This document shows, one piece after another, positions 1-8,622 of a stretch of 55,740 nt of DNA; the first letter of the stretch is position 1; each line of letters starts with the position of its first letter. A program made the position numbers and the translations under genes. The stretch comes from Comamonadaceae bacterium (GTDB lineage: Bacteria; Pseudomonadota; Gammaproteobacteria; Burkholderiales; Burkholderiaceae_C). The stretch is from the NCBI GenBank assembly GCA_947373605.1, contig CANBYM010000004.1, positions 1 through 55,740 on the forward strand, read 5' to 3'. The notes below the pieces were generated by a model. It saw only the letters and a program-made list of their open reading frames with translations. It was not told the DNA's origin and made no database searches.

Positions 1-532
1 ACCCCTCCAGCAGGTTGGCTGTGCTGACGTCTTGGCGTTCACGGGAGAGTTCTGTGGAAATACCAAAGTCGATAATTCGCGTCGTGCCGGTACTCTCGTT
101 CCAAAGAATATTGCGTGGATTGATGTCTTTGTGAATGATGTGTGCGCGATGGATACCTTGCAAAATTTGAACAATATCCATCGCAATCTTAAAAAAGCTG
201 TCAATGGAAAATGGGTTCCTGGCAGCGGCCCGGCTCTCCCGCAGGTAACACGCCAAATCAATGCCGGCAGCATCTTCCATGACCATTGCGACACTATGGC
301 CGTAGCGCTCAAAGCTCTCGACCCGAATGACCCCGGGCACATCGATCAAACGCATGGCTAATTGAAATTCATGCTGAAGCTGCGCGATTTCTGCACGGGT
401 CGGGTGTGGCGTTCTCAGTGTCTTGAGCACAACCTTTTGCCGATCGGCCTCACGCACGGCCCGATAAATAATCGTCTTATGCGATTGATGTATCGTGGCT
501 TCAATCTGGTATCCGGGGACTAATTGCAGCAT
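1..532 (-). CDS. Ser/Thr protein kinase domain, N-terminus of a probable multi-domain kinase/ATPase/histidine kinase (partial)
   Basis: The minus strand is open from about 532 to the left edge (177 residues seen), so the C-terminus lies outside the window. The protein opens with LVPGYQIEATIH, has the ATP-anchoring Lys37 in VVLKTLR, the catalytic-loop motif HKDINPRN (Asp136) and the metal-binding DFGIS, followed by TELSRERQ. This is a Hanks-type kinase fold. The HKDINPRNIL and DFGISTELSRE wording is typical of the very large receptors that join a Ser/Thr kinase, an AAA-type ATPase, GAF and a histidine kinase, but those later domains cannot be seen here. An in-frame ATG at 550 is an alternative start; neither start has a strong ribosome site. 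It follows the lipoxygenase on the same strand by about 55-70 bases, so co-transcription is likely. Sure of the kinase domain; the full architecture is inference. Confidence 0.85.
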   Translation of the reverse strand, partial: MLQLVPGYQIEATIHQSHKTIIYRAVREADRQKVVLKTLRTPHPTRAEIAQLQHEFQLAMRLIDVPGVIRVESFERYGHSVAMVMEDAAGIDLACYLRESRAAARNPFSIDSFFKIAMDIVQILQGIHRAHIIHKDINPRNILWNESTGTTRIIDFGISTELSRERQDVSTANLLEG

Positions 533-604
533 CCGATTTCCGTTCGTCATCTGTTGAATACCGCCAGCCCGCCTGGATCAGTGACCCTGGGGCAAATGGA
601 CAAC

Positions 605-2752
605 TCAAATACTAATACTGTTTGGAATCATCGACGGCAACTGGCATTGATAGGGCATGGGCCTGCATCTATTACGTTGACGTATGGTCTTCTCGATCTC
701 AGCGAGTTCTTCCTGAAAATCCAGCGCAAATTCGGCGATATTTGGGTCAGTGAAATAGGGAATGCGCGGATTCGGACTGTACTGGCCAAAGGTATCAAAC
801 TGGATGCCGGACAGTAGATACCCGAAGGATACGATGTAGAGCGCTATGTCCAGAGGCGGGTACCACTTCATGCAATCTTCGGCAGAATTTATTACAGTGC
901 TTTGTTGCGGCGGTGCATGGTAGATGGTTCCAGAGACAGCCGGCGAATAGGTCATCAGCGGAAACTGTGCGTAGTTGACAGATGCGTGTTGAGGGCCGGC
1001 AATGTAGATGATGTGCGAGACTAATTCAACCAGATAGTCCCGGCTATCCAGTCCAAAGGGGGCCTCGGCATTGCCGGTCGCCTTGAGGCCGTTCAATCCC
1101 TTGAAACCCGCGTAAAGGGGCGATACCAGTTCGTTGATCCAGCCTTGTACTTCGTAATCGTCTGCCACGGACTGGTCGCCGGGATAGTATGTTGCTACAT
1201 AGCTACAGACAAATTTCTTGATCGCACTCCAAAGCAACATCGTGTCGTCCCTGAACGGAAAGTCAGGCAAGGCGTCAACATCAACACCACGCAAATTAAA
1301 CAGCTGATCCGGGTTGTGCTCGTCCCAACGCCAGGCGGCGTTTGCCTTGACGAGTAGCTGGCCGGTTGACTCGATCGTTGGCCCGATGACGGTGGCAACA
1401 ACACCGCCGGGGATAATCAGACTGTGCAATGCAGAGTCGTTGATCTCAATCGTAAAACGGAAATGCGGGAGCAGCAGTTTCATCAGGGGGTGCTGAATGG
1501 GCAGCCGGCGGTGGCTAGCTACGATGACCGGCTCCACAGTGAGGTGGCAGGCGCCAAGGTGAGCCACGGATTCATGTTGCACAGCGCAAATTGAATTGGT
1601 GATGAATTTCGCGATCTTCCATTTGAACCCATTGGCATCGTCAGCGTTCGAGCAGTTGTTGGGCGTGAAAATTGGGGTGGACTCCGCATCGAATGCCTGC
1701 CCCAGCTGAATGGCGATTGGCTGCAGCGCCCCCTTGCCAGGGGGGAAACCTTCGGGCGAATTCGGGTTCCAGTAGAACAATGCAATCGGGGCCGGCAGAT
1801 AGCGCTGCTCTCCGTGAACTACACCGCCTTCTGTCCCGTCGAACTGGACGTAGTCGCAGACAAACAGACGGTTTTGCTCTGCCGCCTCTTGCAGGGTCAA
1901 GTCGCTGCGCGCGATAACTGACTGAAAAATGACGTCCGTTAACGGAAATTTTTTCAGCAGTTCAGATAACAACACAGCCTGCTCACTCGTACCGAGTTGT
2001 GCTTTCACACCCAGTAGATTCGTAGTGTTGAAACCCGCAATTTGCAGGTACCCAAAAAACCAGTCATGTTCCCAAACGTCTCCTTCAGCCGGCATCCACT
2101 GTTTCTTCTCCAGCGTCAAAACCAATGGCTTGGGTAATACGCTGAACAGGTTTGCGTAGTCGTCAATCGTTCGGGCACGAAGGTAGTTCCCGTCCTTGTG
2201 ATCCCGCAGCATATCGATCATGGTTGACTTCAGAAATGCTGTTACCCCGGACTTCAAAAATTCGCCAAAAACCTGCTCAAGTCCGGTATACATTTTTTCC
2301 AGATCCTTTGGCAACTGGACAAGGCCGTCGATTGCCTGCCTTATCTTCTGCGGCAAATCGCCCAATGCCTTCGTGAAGTCTTTGAGGTCTTCAATATCCT
2401 TGCAAATGTTGAGGCTCATTTCGTGAGCCAGTTTCTGGTAGCTCTCCTCAACGCTGGTAAACACGTTCCCGGGCAGGTCGTCCTTCAACTCCCGTTCCAG
2501 CAAATTGATCACCACTTTTTTAAAATTATCTGCCAGTGGTAAAAATGTAGCGACGACTTTTGCATCGTATTCAATGGAGAAGTTCTCTCCGCCAGGAACA
2601 TCCGTCGACAGCGGCAGAGGCTCAATATAGGTCCGCATGTAGTTGTAGGAGGTCCGCGCTAGAGCGAGGTCGAATTTTCGTTGCACCTGTTGCTCAGGCG
2701 AGACGTTCTGTGGCAGTGACGGGCAATCGCTGCCATTCGCGGTATTTTTCAT
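605..2752 (-). CDS. Bacterial lipoxygenase (non-haem iron dioxygenase of polyunsaturated fatty acids)
   Basis: This 715-residue protein has the complete lipoxygenase signature. The core helix reads QHESVAHLGACHLTVEP, giving iron ligands His393 and His398. It is followed by IQHPLMKLLLPHFRFTIEIN, then HASVN with His589 and Asn593, and the chain ends in NSISI so that Ile715 can supply the carboxylate ligand. Spacing matches the plant and Pseudomonas enzymes. The N-terminal PLAT domain of plant enzymes is absent; a helical N-terminal region stands in its place, and 715 residues is close to other bacterial lipoxygenases. The family inserts O2 into polyunsaturated fatty acids to give hydroperoxides. 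No convincing signal peptide is seen, so a cytoplasmic location is more likely than secretion. The start has an excellent ribosome site (GGAGG, complement of 2757-2761). A kinase gene follows at once on the same strand. Substrate and stereochemistry cannot be read from the sequence. Confidence 0.95.
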   Translation of the reverse strand: MKNTANGSDCPSLPQNVSPEQQVQRKFDLALARTSYNYMRTYIEPLPLSTDVPGGENFSIEYDAKVVATFLPLADNFKKVVINLLERELKDDLPGNVFTSVEESYQKLAHEMSLNICKDIEDLKDFTKALGDLPQKIRQAIDGLVQLPKDLEKMYTGLEQVFGEFLKSGVTAFLKSTMIDMLRDHKDGNYLRARTIDDYANLFSVLPKPLVLTLEKKQWMPAEGDVWEHDWFFGYLQIAGFNTTNLLGVKAQLGTSEQAVLLSELLKKFPLTDVIFQSVIARSDLTLQEAAEQNRLFVCDYVQFDGTEGGVVHGEQRYLPAPIALFYWNPNSPEGFPPGKGALQPIAIQLGQAFDAESTPIFTPNNCSNADDANGFKWKIAKFITNSICAVQHESVAHLGACHLTVEPVIVASHRRLPIQHPLMKLLLPHFRFTIEINDSALHSLIIPGGVVATVIGPTIESTGQLLVKANAAWRWDEHNPDQLFNLRGVDVDALPDFPFRDDTMLLWSAIKKFVCSYVATYYPGDQSVADDYEVQGWINELVSPLYAGFKGLNGLKATGNAEAPFGLDSRDYLVELVSHIIYIAGPQHASVNYAQFPLMTYSPAVSGTIYHAPPQQSTVINSAEDCMKWYPPLDIALYIVSFGYLLSGIQFDTFGQYSPNPRIPYFTDPNIAEFALDFQEELAEIEKTIRQRNRCRPMPYQCQLPSMIPNSISI

Positions 2753-2935
2753 ATAGCCTCCACTGATCTGATTCTGTGCGCTAGCGCAATGCAGATACTT
2801 TAACTTACATAAATTGCTGAAGACATGATCTCTACCGACTGGCCCAACTCTTATAGGTCATTGAGACCCATGCTCAAACGGTTTGGACAAGCAGCCTCTG
2901 GCAGGCCTTTTTTGACGATCTATTAGCCAACAAAA
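2753..2935. promoter_or_regulatory. Divergent promoter region with a 12-bp perfect palindrome upstream of the lipoxygenase
   Basis: This gap separates the lipoxygenase (minus) from the REC-REC-histidine kinase (plus). It holds the strong lipoxygenase ribosome site (2757-2761) and, at 2777-2788, the perfect palindrome TGCGCTAGCGCA, centred about 30 bases before the lipoxygenase start. The position suits an operator or a short 5' leader hairpin. No regulator gene of a recognised type sits beside it and no consensus was matched, so function is inference. Confidence 0.4.
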
Positions 2936-4579
2936 ATGAACTACAACGCTTCATTGTTGGTGGTGGACGATTTGGAAGGCATGCGTCGCCTGCTGGGCAA
3001 CAGCCTTCGACAACTTGGTTTTTCTGACGTCCATACGGCAATGCACGGCGCCGATGCCTTGAACGCTCTTGGCAAGCGCCGCTTTGATGCAGTCCTCACG
3101 GATTGGAATATGCCGGTCATGAATGGACTGGAGTTGTTGCGTCAGATACGTGCCAATGACCGGTTCGGGTCCATCCCCGTCATCATGGTCACCGTCGAGA
3201 CGGACCGGGAGCAGGTTCGAAGCGCATTTGAGGCAGGCGTGTCAGAGTATCTGGTAAAGCCCTTTAACCTCGCCGCACTTGAAACCAAGCTACGGCGCGC
3301 CTTCCATCAGCCCCTTACGCACGCCCACAATATCCACGGCAACGTGTCGGCACTCTTGCCCGGAACCATAGCGAAGTCCGGAGCAGGGCCGTTGATCGTC
3401 AGCGCGCCCGATGAGACAGGTGGTACCCGGCGGGCAACGATTTTGGCTGTTGATGATGTGGCCGACAACCTGAACATCTTGATGGATATGCTGGGTCAGG
3501 ATTACCAGATGAGGGTTGCCAACAGCGGTGCGCGTGCCCTGAAAATCATACAGTCGGGCAAGATTCCAGACCTGATTTTGCTCGACGTCATGATGCCCGA
3601 CATGGACGGTTTCGAGGTGTGTCGGTACATCAAGTCGAACCCCGCAACGGCGGAGGTGCCCATCATCTTCCTGACGGCGATGGGCCAGACAACCGATGTA
3701 ACAAAGGGGTTTTCGCTCGGCGCGGCGGACTATGTCTCCAAGCCCGCCGATCCCTCCATCCTCAAGGCGCGCATGGAAACGCATTTGCGACTGCAGCGCA
3801 GTATTGCCGAGCTCAAGCGTAACCGCATTGAACTGATTGAAAAAAACGCCGTTCTGGAAGACAACTTGCGCCTACGCGAAGATGTCGAACGTATCTCGCG
3901 CCACGACCTGCGTAATCCGCTGGCCGGGATCATCGGATTCACGGCAAACCTTCTGTCCGATGACACCGTTCAGCAGCCCCACAAGGACCTTTTATACGAC
4001 ATCGAACAGTCCGCCTATAACGTGCTGAACATGGTTAATCTGTCACTGGACCTGTACAAAATGGAGCGGGGCGAATTCGATTTTTATCCACGCAGGGTAA
4101 ATGTTGGAAGCATTGTCGAGCGCATTCTTCTGGAAATGGCCGTCCGCTGGGACCATCATCAGATCAAGCTTGAACGGAAGATTCAGGGGGTGCCGGTTGA
4201 TTCTCTTTCGGGTGCAGTGTGTATGGGCGATGACTTGCTGTGTTACAGCCTGTTTTCCAACTTGCTGCGCAACGCCGCAGATGCGGCGTCGCCCAACTCC
4301 AGTATCGTGTTGCATGTCAGTCAACTAGCTGACCTCGTAATTTCGGTACACAACAGTGGTGCTGTACCCATAGCGTTGCGCGACACCTTCTTCGACAAGT
4401 ACGCGACGGCGGCCAAGTCAGGAGGAAACGGTTTGGGCACCTACTCGGCCCGACTGCTCGCGATAACCCAGGGGGGCAACATCACGATGGAGACGTCCGA
4501 CGTTTCGGACTCTACTACCATAACGGTGCATTTGCCGCTTCCGCCCGCCATGCCCTTGACCAGTCCAGCCAAGCATTGA
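2936..4579 (+). CDS. REC-REC-HisKA-HATPase sensor/response protein
   Basis: The 547 residues contain two receiver domains followed by a histidine kinase core. Receiver 1 (about 5-125) has Asp56 in TDWNMP and Lys108 in LVKPF. Receiver 2 (about 166-285) has Asp217 in LLDVMMPDMDG and Lys269. The phosphorylatable His323 lies in ISRHDLRNPLAG, the N-box in SNLLRNAADAA (Asn442 and Asn446), and the glycine-rich lid in GGNGLGTYSA. There is no membrane or sensor domain, so it should be a soluble relay node taking phosphate from, or passing it to, other proteins. The usual acidic residue of the G1 box is replaced (VHNSG). It is followed by a REC-HD-GYP gene 157 bases on; the similarity of receiver 2 to that protein's receiver suggests the pair evolved together. 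The ATG has a weak ribosome site. Confidence 0.9.
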   Translation: MNYNASLLVVDDLEGMRRLLGNSLRQLGFSDVHTAMHGADALNALGKRRFDAVLTDWNMPVMNGLELLRQIRANDRFGSIPVIMVTVETDREQVRSAFEAGVSEYLVKPFNLAALETKLRRAFHQPLTHAHNIHGNVSALLPGTIAKSGAGPLIVSAPDETGGTRRATILAVDDVADNLNILMDMLGQDYQMRVANSGARALKIIQSGKIPDLILLDVMMPDMDGFEVCRYIKSNPATAEVPIIFLTAMGQTTDVTKGFSLGAADYVSKPADPSILKARMETHLRLQRSIAELKRNRIELIEKNAVLEDNLRLREDVERISRHDLRNPLAGIIGFTANLLSDDTVQQPHKDLLYDIEQSAYNVLNMVNLSLDLYKMERGEFDFYPRRVNVGSIVERILLEMAVRWDHHQIKLERKIQGVPVDSLSGAVCMGDDLLCYSLFSNLLRNAADAASPNSSIVLHVSQLADLVISVHNSGAVPIALRDTFFDKYATAAKSGGNGLGTYSARLLAITQGGNITMETSDVSDSTTITVHLPLPPAMPLTSPAKH

Positions 4580-4736
4580 CGGAATGCATTTATGCCTTAA
4601 AGTCAAAGTCATGGGGAAAGCCGTCGGCATCCCCGCACCACCTATTTAGACGAAAGCGTAAAGCGGAAGGCAATGGATAGTCCAATACAGTCACATCGTA
4701 ATGACGGTGCCCTTGGCATGACGGGGGCGATGAAAC

Positions 4737-5864
4737 ATGGTTGATGCCATCCGCAGCCTTGGTGATTTCACGGTATTGGTGGTTGATGACACGGCGGCGA
4801 ATCTGATACTTATAAGCGACCTGCTGCTGACGCATTGCAAGGTCAAAGTAGCGTCCAGCGGCGTGCGGGCACTCAAGATTGCCAGCTCTGAACTGCCCCC
4901 TGACCTAATCTTGCTGGACATTATGATGCCGGACATGGACGGCTATGAAGTGTGCCGCCAGCTCAAGGCAAACCCGGCAACCCGTGACATTCCAGTCATC
5001 TTTCTCACCGCCAAAACCGATACCTCCGATGAGCAACTTGGATTTGAACTCGGAGCAGTGGACTACATTACCAAGCCTATTAGCCCTCCTATCGCCGTGG
5101 CTCGTGTTAAGGCCAACTTGATGCTGAAAGCATCGGCAGACTTTCTAAAGGACAAAAACGAATTTCTGGAAAAGGAAGTAGTAAGACGCACTGCGGAGGT
5201 GCGCGACATTCAGGATGTCACCATTTTGACCATGGCCTCCTTGGCCGAAACCCGTGATAACGAGACCGGGAATCACATCATTCGCACGCAGCACTACGTC
5301 AAGTTACTCGCCCAAAAGCTGCAAACGCACCCGCGGTTCTCGCACTATCTTGACGATGCAACGGTTGATCTCCTATTCAAGTCGGCTCCACTGCATGACA
5401 TCGGAAAAATAGGGATCCCTGACAGTGTTTTGCTCAAACCCGGCAAGTTGACTCCTGCAGAGTTTGAAGTTATGAAGACTCACACCACGCTGGGCAAACT
5501 GGCCATAGAAAGTGCAGAAACCCGGCTTGGCAAGCACGTGCCGTTCCTACGTTGTGCCAAAGAAATCGCATACTCGCACCAGGAGAAATGGGACGGAAGC
5601 GGTTACCCCGAGGGATTGGCGGGCGATGCAATTCCTATTTCCGCGCGCCTGATGGCCATCGCAGACGTTTACGACGCGCTGATCAGCCGCCGGGTCTACA
5701 AGCATCCATTCACCCATGAAGCTTCCATGGCCATCATTCAGGAAGGACGTGGTGTTCATTTTGACCCCGATGTGGCAGATGCTTTTGCGGAGGTACAGCT
5801 GGCCTGCAAAGAAATTGCGCAACGTCATGCAAACGCCGATGAGGATATCGCGGGAATATCGTAA
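4737..5864 (+). CDS. Receiver-HD-GYP response regulator (cyclic-di-GMP phosphodiesterase type)
   Basis: A 375-residue protein of the RpfG type. The receiver (about 11-130) has Asp61 in LLDIMMPDMDG and Lys113. A short coiled linker (about 135-160) leads to an HD-GYP domain with the HD pair His220-Asp221 in APLHDIGKIGIPD and the GYP signature in WDGSGYPEG (Gly289-Pro291), with His281 just before it. The metal-binding and GYP residues look intact, so hydrolysis of cyclic-di-GMP is expected from the family. It follows the REC-REC-kinase on the same strand; a G-rich stretch (GGGGG at 4723-4727) can serve as ribosome site. It is the likely output of this signalling island, linking upstream phosphorelays to the second messenger. 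The partner pairing is inferred. Confidence 0.93.
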   Translation: MVDAIRSLGDFTVLVVDDTAANLILISDLLLTHCKVKVASSGVRALKIASSELPPDLILLDIMMPDMDGYEVCRQLKANPATRDIPVIFLTAKTDTSDEQLGFELGAVDYITKPISPPIAVARVKANLMLKASADFLKDKNEFLEKEVVRRTAEVRDIQDVTILTMASLAETRDNETGNHIIRTQHYVKLLAQKLQTHPRFSHYLDDATVDLLFKSAPLHDIGKIGIPDSVLLKPGKLTPAEFEVMKTHTTLGKLAIESAETRLGKHVPFLRCAKEIAYSHQEKWDGSGYPEGLAGDAIPISARLMAIADVYDALISRRVYKHPFTHEASMAIIQEGRGVHFDPDVADAFAEVQLACKEIAQRHANADEDIAGIS

Positions 5865-6072
5865 CTGCATGGTTTATTGGCTATGCCCGTGATAGATTCG
5901 GCGGCACCGAATACCAGCCTTTCAATCGTCTGAATGACAATTCAGGAACGATTCGGTGCGGGATTATTGCGCTGTTCGCATCTGCTCCGGCATATAGGCT
6001 TCGTGCTTGATGTAGAGGTCAAATGGCCTCAAAGGGAACACTAACTAGCCAGTTAAGCCAACAACTCTTCCG
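5865..6072. terminator. Nested hairpin between convergent genes (possible bidirectional terminator)
   Basis: Between two convergent genes the sequence 5924-5953 folds into a long stem: AATCGT (5924-5929) and CTGAAT (5930-5935) pair with ATTCAG (5940-5945) and ACGATT (5948-5953) around a GACA loop, with two bulged bases. GCACCGAAT (5904-5912) is also the reverse complement of ATTCGGTGC (5951-5959), offering a competing or extending stem. No clean U-tract follows, so a factor-independent terminator is only a suggestion. The rest of the gap shows nothing recognisable. Confidence 0.4.
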
Positions 6073-6471
6073 TTAGCCCACAGATCCAGTTTGCAAGCCC
6101 AGAATAGAAAGTAAATTTTGCTGTGTGAATGGCTTTTCGAGGGCACCACACAAATTCAAACCCATACCGCCACAGTATGCCTTGGCAGCCATTAATATCG
6201 CGTGATCATGTCCGCTGATCAACAAAATGTTGGCGGTAATATTTTTGATCAGCAACTTATCCATGATGTAAAAGCCTTCCATGTCCGGTATCGAAAGGTC
6301 AAGAATTATGGTGTTGAATTTCTTTAATGCAGAACTTTTTAAAAGCGCCGCGCCTGACGTGAATGACTCCAAGTGGATATTGGCGTTCGAGAGCATGAGA
6401 CCGACCAATTTAATCATCGTGGGATCGTCGTCAACAATTGCCATTAGCGTTTGGGCACTATCGACACTCAT
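6073..6471 (-). CDS. Stand-alone receiver (CheY-like) protein
   Basis: A 132-residue single receiver domain with an acidic pocket (Asp14-Asp16 in IVDDDP), the phosphate-accepting Asp58 in ILDLSIPDMEG and Lys113 in LEKPFT. There is no output domain, so it must act by protein contact or as a phosphate sink. It lies downstream of, and on the same strand as, the hybrid histidine kinase at 6590-8527, with a gap of about 118 bases, and is the obvious partner. The DNA of this gene and its neighbour is visibly richer in A/T than most of the window. Confidence 0.9.
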   Translation of the reverse strand: MSVDSAQTLMAIVDDDPTMIKLVGLMLSNANIHLESFTSGAALLKSSALKKFNTIILDLSIPDMEGFYIMDKLLIKNITANILLISGHDHAILMAAKAYCGGMGLNLCGALEKPFTQQNLLSILGLQTGSVG

Positions 6472-6589
6472 TTGGAATCCTTTTTGAGGATGTCAGTACA
6501 TTTCCTCTTTGAAAGGAATCGATGCGAGCATTGCAAATTTGATTTTGATACAACGTCTGACAAAGCATTTCTCCCCAATACAACGTTAC

Positions 6590-8527
6590 TCAATCTATCC
6601 CATCCTGTTCGTCCATTACCTGCAATAGTTTGTCCGGATCAATGGGCTTAAATAGCACTGGCCACTGAGAGGACTTGATCATTCCCATGCGCTCCTGGGA
6701 TGTATCGCCAGTGAGTATTGCAGCTTTTATGTGGCGTCCGCGCCGACGCTGCAAAGCTTCCAAAAAATCCATCCCGCTCAGGTCGGGCAAACCGAGATCA
6801 GATAGGTAGAAATCGACATTTTCTGCACTTGTCAAGTCGCTCTCCAAGGCGGCCTTCGCAGAGGAAAAGGTCTCCACCTTCATGCCCATGTCCTCCAGTA
6901 ACAGCACCATTCCAGCCAAAATCATAGCATCGTCTTCAACCAGCACGACGCGCCTATGTTTTGGTTTTGGGCGCTTGATTTCTGGGTGGTTTGGTCTGGC
7001 TTTGTCCAAAATTTCAGGCGACTTCGTCAATGGCAGGCAGAGTTCAAAAACACTTCCTCGTCCCAACTCAGAGCGCACGGAAACTTCAGAGTTCATAAGT
7101 CGAGCGAGACTCTTGACAATTGCAAGACCTAAACCAAGACCCTTGTTACGGTCACGCTCAGGGTTACCAAGCTGAAGATATTCCTTGAAGATATCGTTGA
7201 TGTGCTCATTGGCAATCCCAATGCCGGTATCCCAAACTTGGATTAGTGCTTGCCCCTTGCGCTGACGCACAGACACCAACACATTGCCGCTAAGTGTATA
7301 TTTAATGGCGTTGCTAATCAGGTTGCCTAGCAAGCTACTGAGCAATTTGGGATCCGAAAGCACAAATACATCGTTCTTAGAATAGTAAAAACGCAAACGA
7401 AGTGATTTCTCCTTAGCGAGAGGCCAGAATTCAGTGTCCAGCGTCTGGAATAGTGCCTGCAACCCAACCGCCTCAAAACTAGGCACAACTGCACCGGCAT
7501 CGAGTTTGGATATATCAAGCAACGAATTGAGTAAATCTCCCAAATTTCGAACTGACTTACCGAGGAGGTCGTGAAGAAACTGCTGTTCCTCATTCAATCC
7601 GGTTCTTTTCAACGCGTGATGGAACAAGCCGATCGCCTGAATTGGCTGACGCAGATCGTGGCTCGCAGCCGCCAGAAAACGGGTTTTTGCTAAGTTGGCT
7701 TCAAGTGCAGAATCCCTGGCGGCCGCTAGCTCATTCATTGATCTTTCTCGCTCGGTCGCATCGCGCCCAATTGCAAGGTATTTGTTCCCAGCAAGTCTTT
7801 GGACCACTAAGTCGAGCGGCACGCTGGACCCATCCGAGCAAAGGAGCTGCCAGCGATTTTCAATTGTGATCCCGGTGTCAGCGGCAATCAATTCAGGTGC
7901 TATGCGTGGTACTTCAGTCTGCAATACGATGTCAACATTTCGCAATTTAAGAATTTCGTCCCTTCTGTATTTCGTCAGTCGGCAAGCCTCTGCATTGACG
8001 TCCAGAAGATTCCCTTCAAGGTCGGATACAAAAATGGCTTCTTTGGCGCTATCAAAAATTTCGCGGTATCGATTCAGGCCATCTTCAGCAAGCTTAAGTT
8101 TGGTGACCCGCTCCGTAACATCTTCCAACAATGTGTAGACAAAATGAACATCTGCGCTTTGATCTCGCAAAAAAGGAACTGCGCGGATATTGATCCAAAT
8201 ATTCGAATTAATTTCAGGGTTGAAAACGCCCATTGTTATGTCAAGTACAGCCGCTTTCGTTCTTAGCGCAACCGTTGCCGGATGCTCTTGGCCCGGGAAA
8301 TCCGAGCGATCCAAATGCGTTGTCTTACAAAGTTGATCTAACGATGTTAGTCCCAGCATTTGAGCCAGCGATAGCCCCAAAATTCTCTCTGCAGCGGGGT
8401 TCGCCGAAACGATGCGTCCGTTGGAATCATGTACGACTATGCCGAAAGGAAGCCAAGCAAGCAGCTGTTCAGCAAAGGCGTCGTCCTTCGCAAAGGCATC
8501 AATGGGATTTATATTGGTTTCGGCCAT
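6590..8527 (-). CDS. Hybrid histidine kinase: PAS-PAS-HisKA-HATPase-REC
   Basis: The 645-residue protein has two PAS sensor domains (about 22-140 and 150-262). The dimerisation and phosphotransfer helix carries His290 in FLAAASHDLRQPIQ. The ATPase domain has the N-box GNLISNAIKY, G1 in DTGIGI and G2 in GLGLGLAIVK. A C-terminal receiver has Asp577 in LSDLGLPDLSG and Lys627. No transmembrane segment is seen, so it is a soluble sensor of an internal signal such as redox state or a small ligand. The HDLRQPIQ box is the type common in hybrid kinases that lie next to a lone receiver, and one follows here at 6073-6471. It lies 95 bases downstream of the four-domain rhodanese gene on the same strand, so it could be read from that promoter. 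The signal is unknown. Confidence 0.92.
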   Translation of the reverse strand: MAETNINPIDAFAKDDAFAEQLLAWLPFGIVVHDSNGRIVSANPAAERILGLSLAQMLGLTSLDQLCKTTHLDRSDFPGQEHPATVALRTKAAVLDITMGVFNPEINSNIWINIRAVPFLRDQSADVHFVYTLLEDVTERVTKLKLAEDGLNRYREIFDSAKEAIFVSDLEGNLLDVNAEACRLTKYRRDEILKLRNVDIVLQTEVPRIAPELIAADTGITIENRWQLLCSDGSSVPLDLVVQRLAGNKYLAIGRDATERERSMNELAAARDSALEANLAKTRFLAAASHDLRQPIQAIGLFHHALKRTGLNEEQQFLHDLLGKSVRNLGDLLNSLLDISKLDAGAVVPSFEAVGLQALFQTLDTEFWPLAKEKSLRLRFYYSKNDVFVLSDPKLLSSLLGNLISNAIKYTLSGNVLVSVRQRKGQALIQVWDTGIGIANEHINDIFKEYLQLGNPERDRNKGLGLGLAIVKSLARLMNSEVSVRSELGRGSVFELCLPLTKSPEILDKARPNHPEIKRPKPKHRRVVLVEDDAMILAGMVLLLEDMGMKVETFSSAKAALESDLTSAENVDFYLSDLGLPDLSGMDFLEALQRRRGRHIKAAILTGDTSQERMGMIKSSQWPVLFKPIDPDKLLQVMDEQDGID

Positions 8528-8622
8528 ACTAACGAAGTCTACGCCAGCGCATTGGGAGAGCTTCCGACCGTTTCAGGCCCAAAGCTAAAACTTGCGATTT
8601 GCAGGCTCCCACACGTCCCGCC

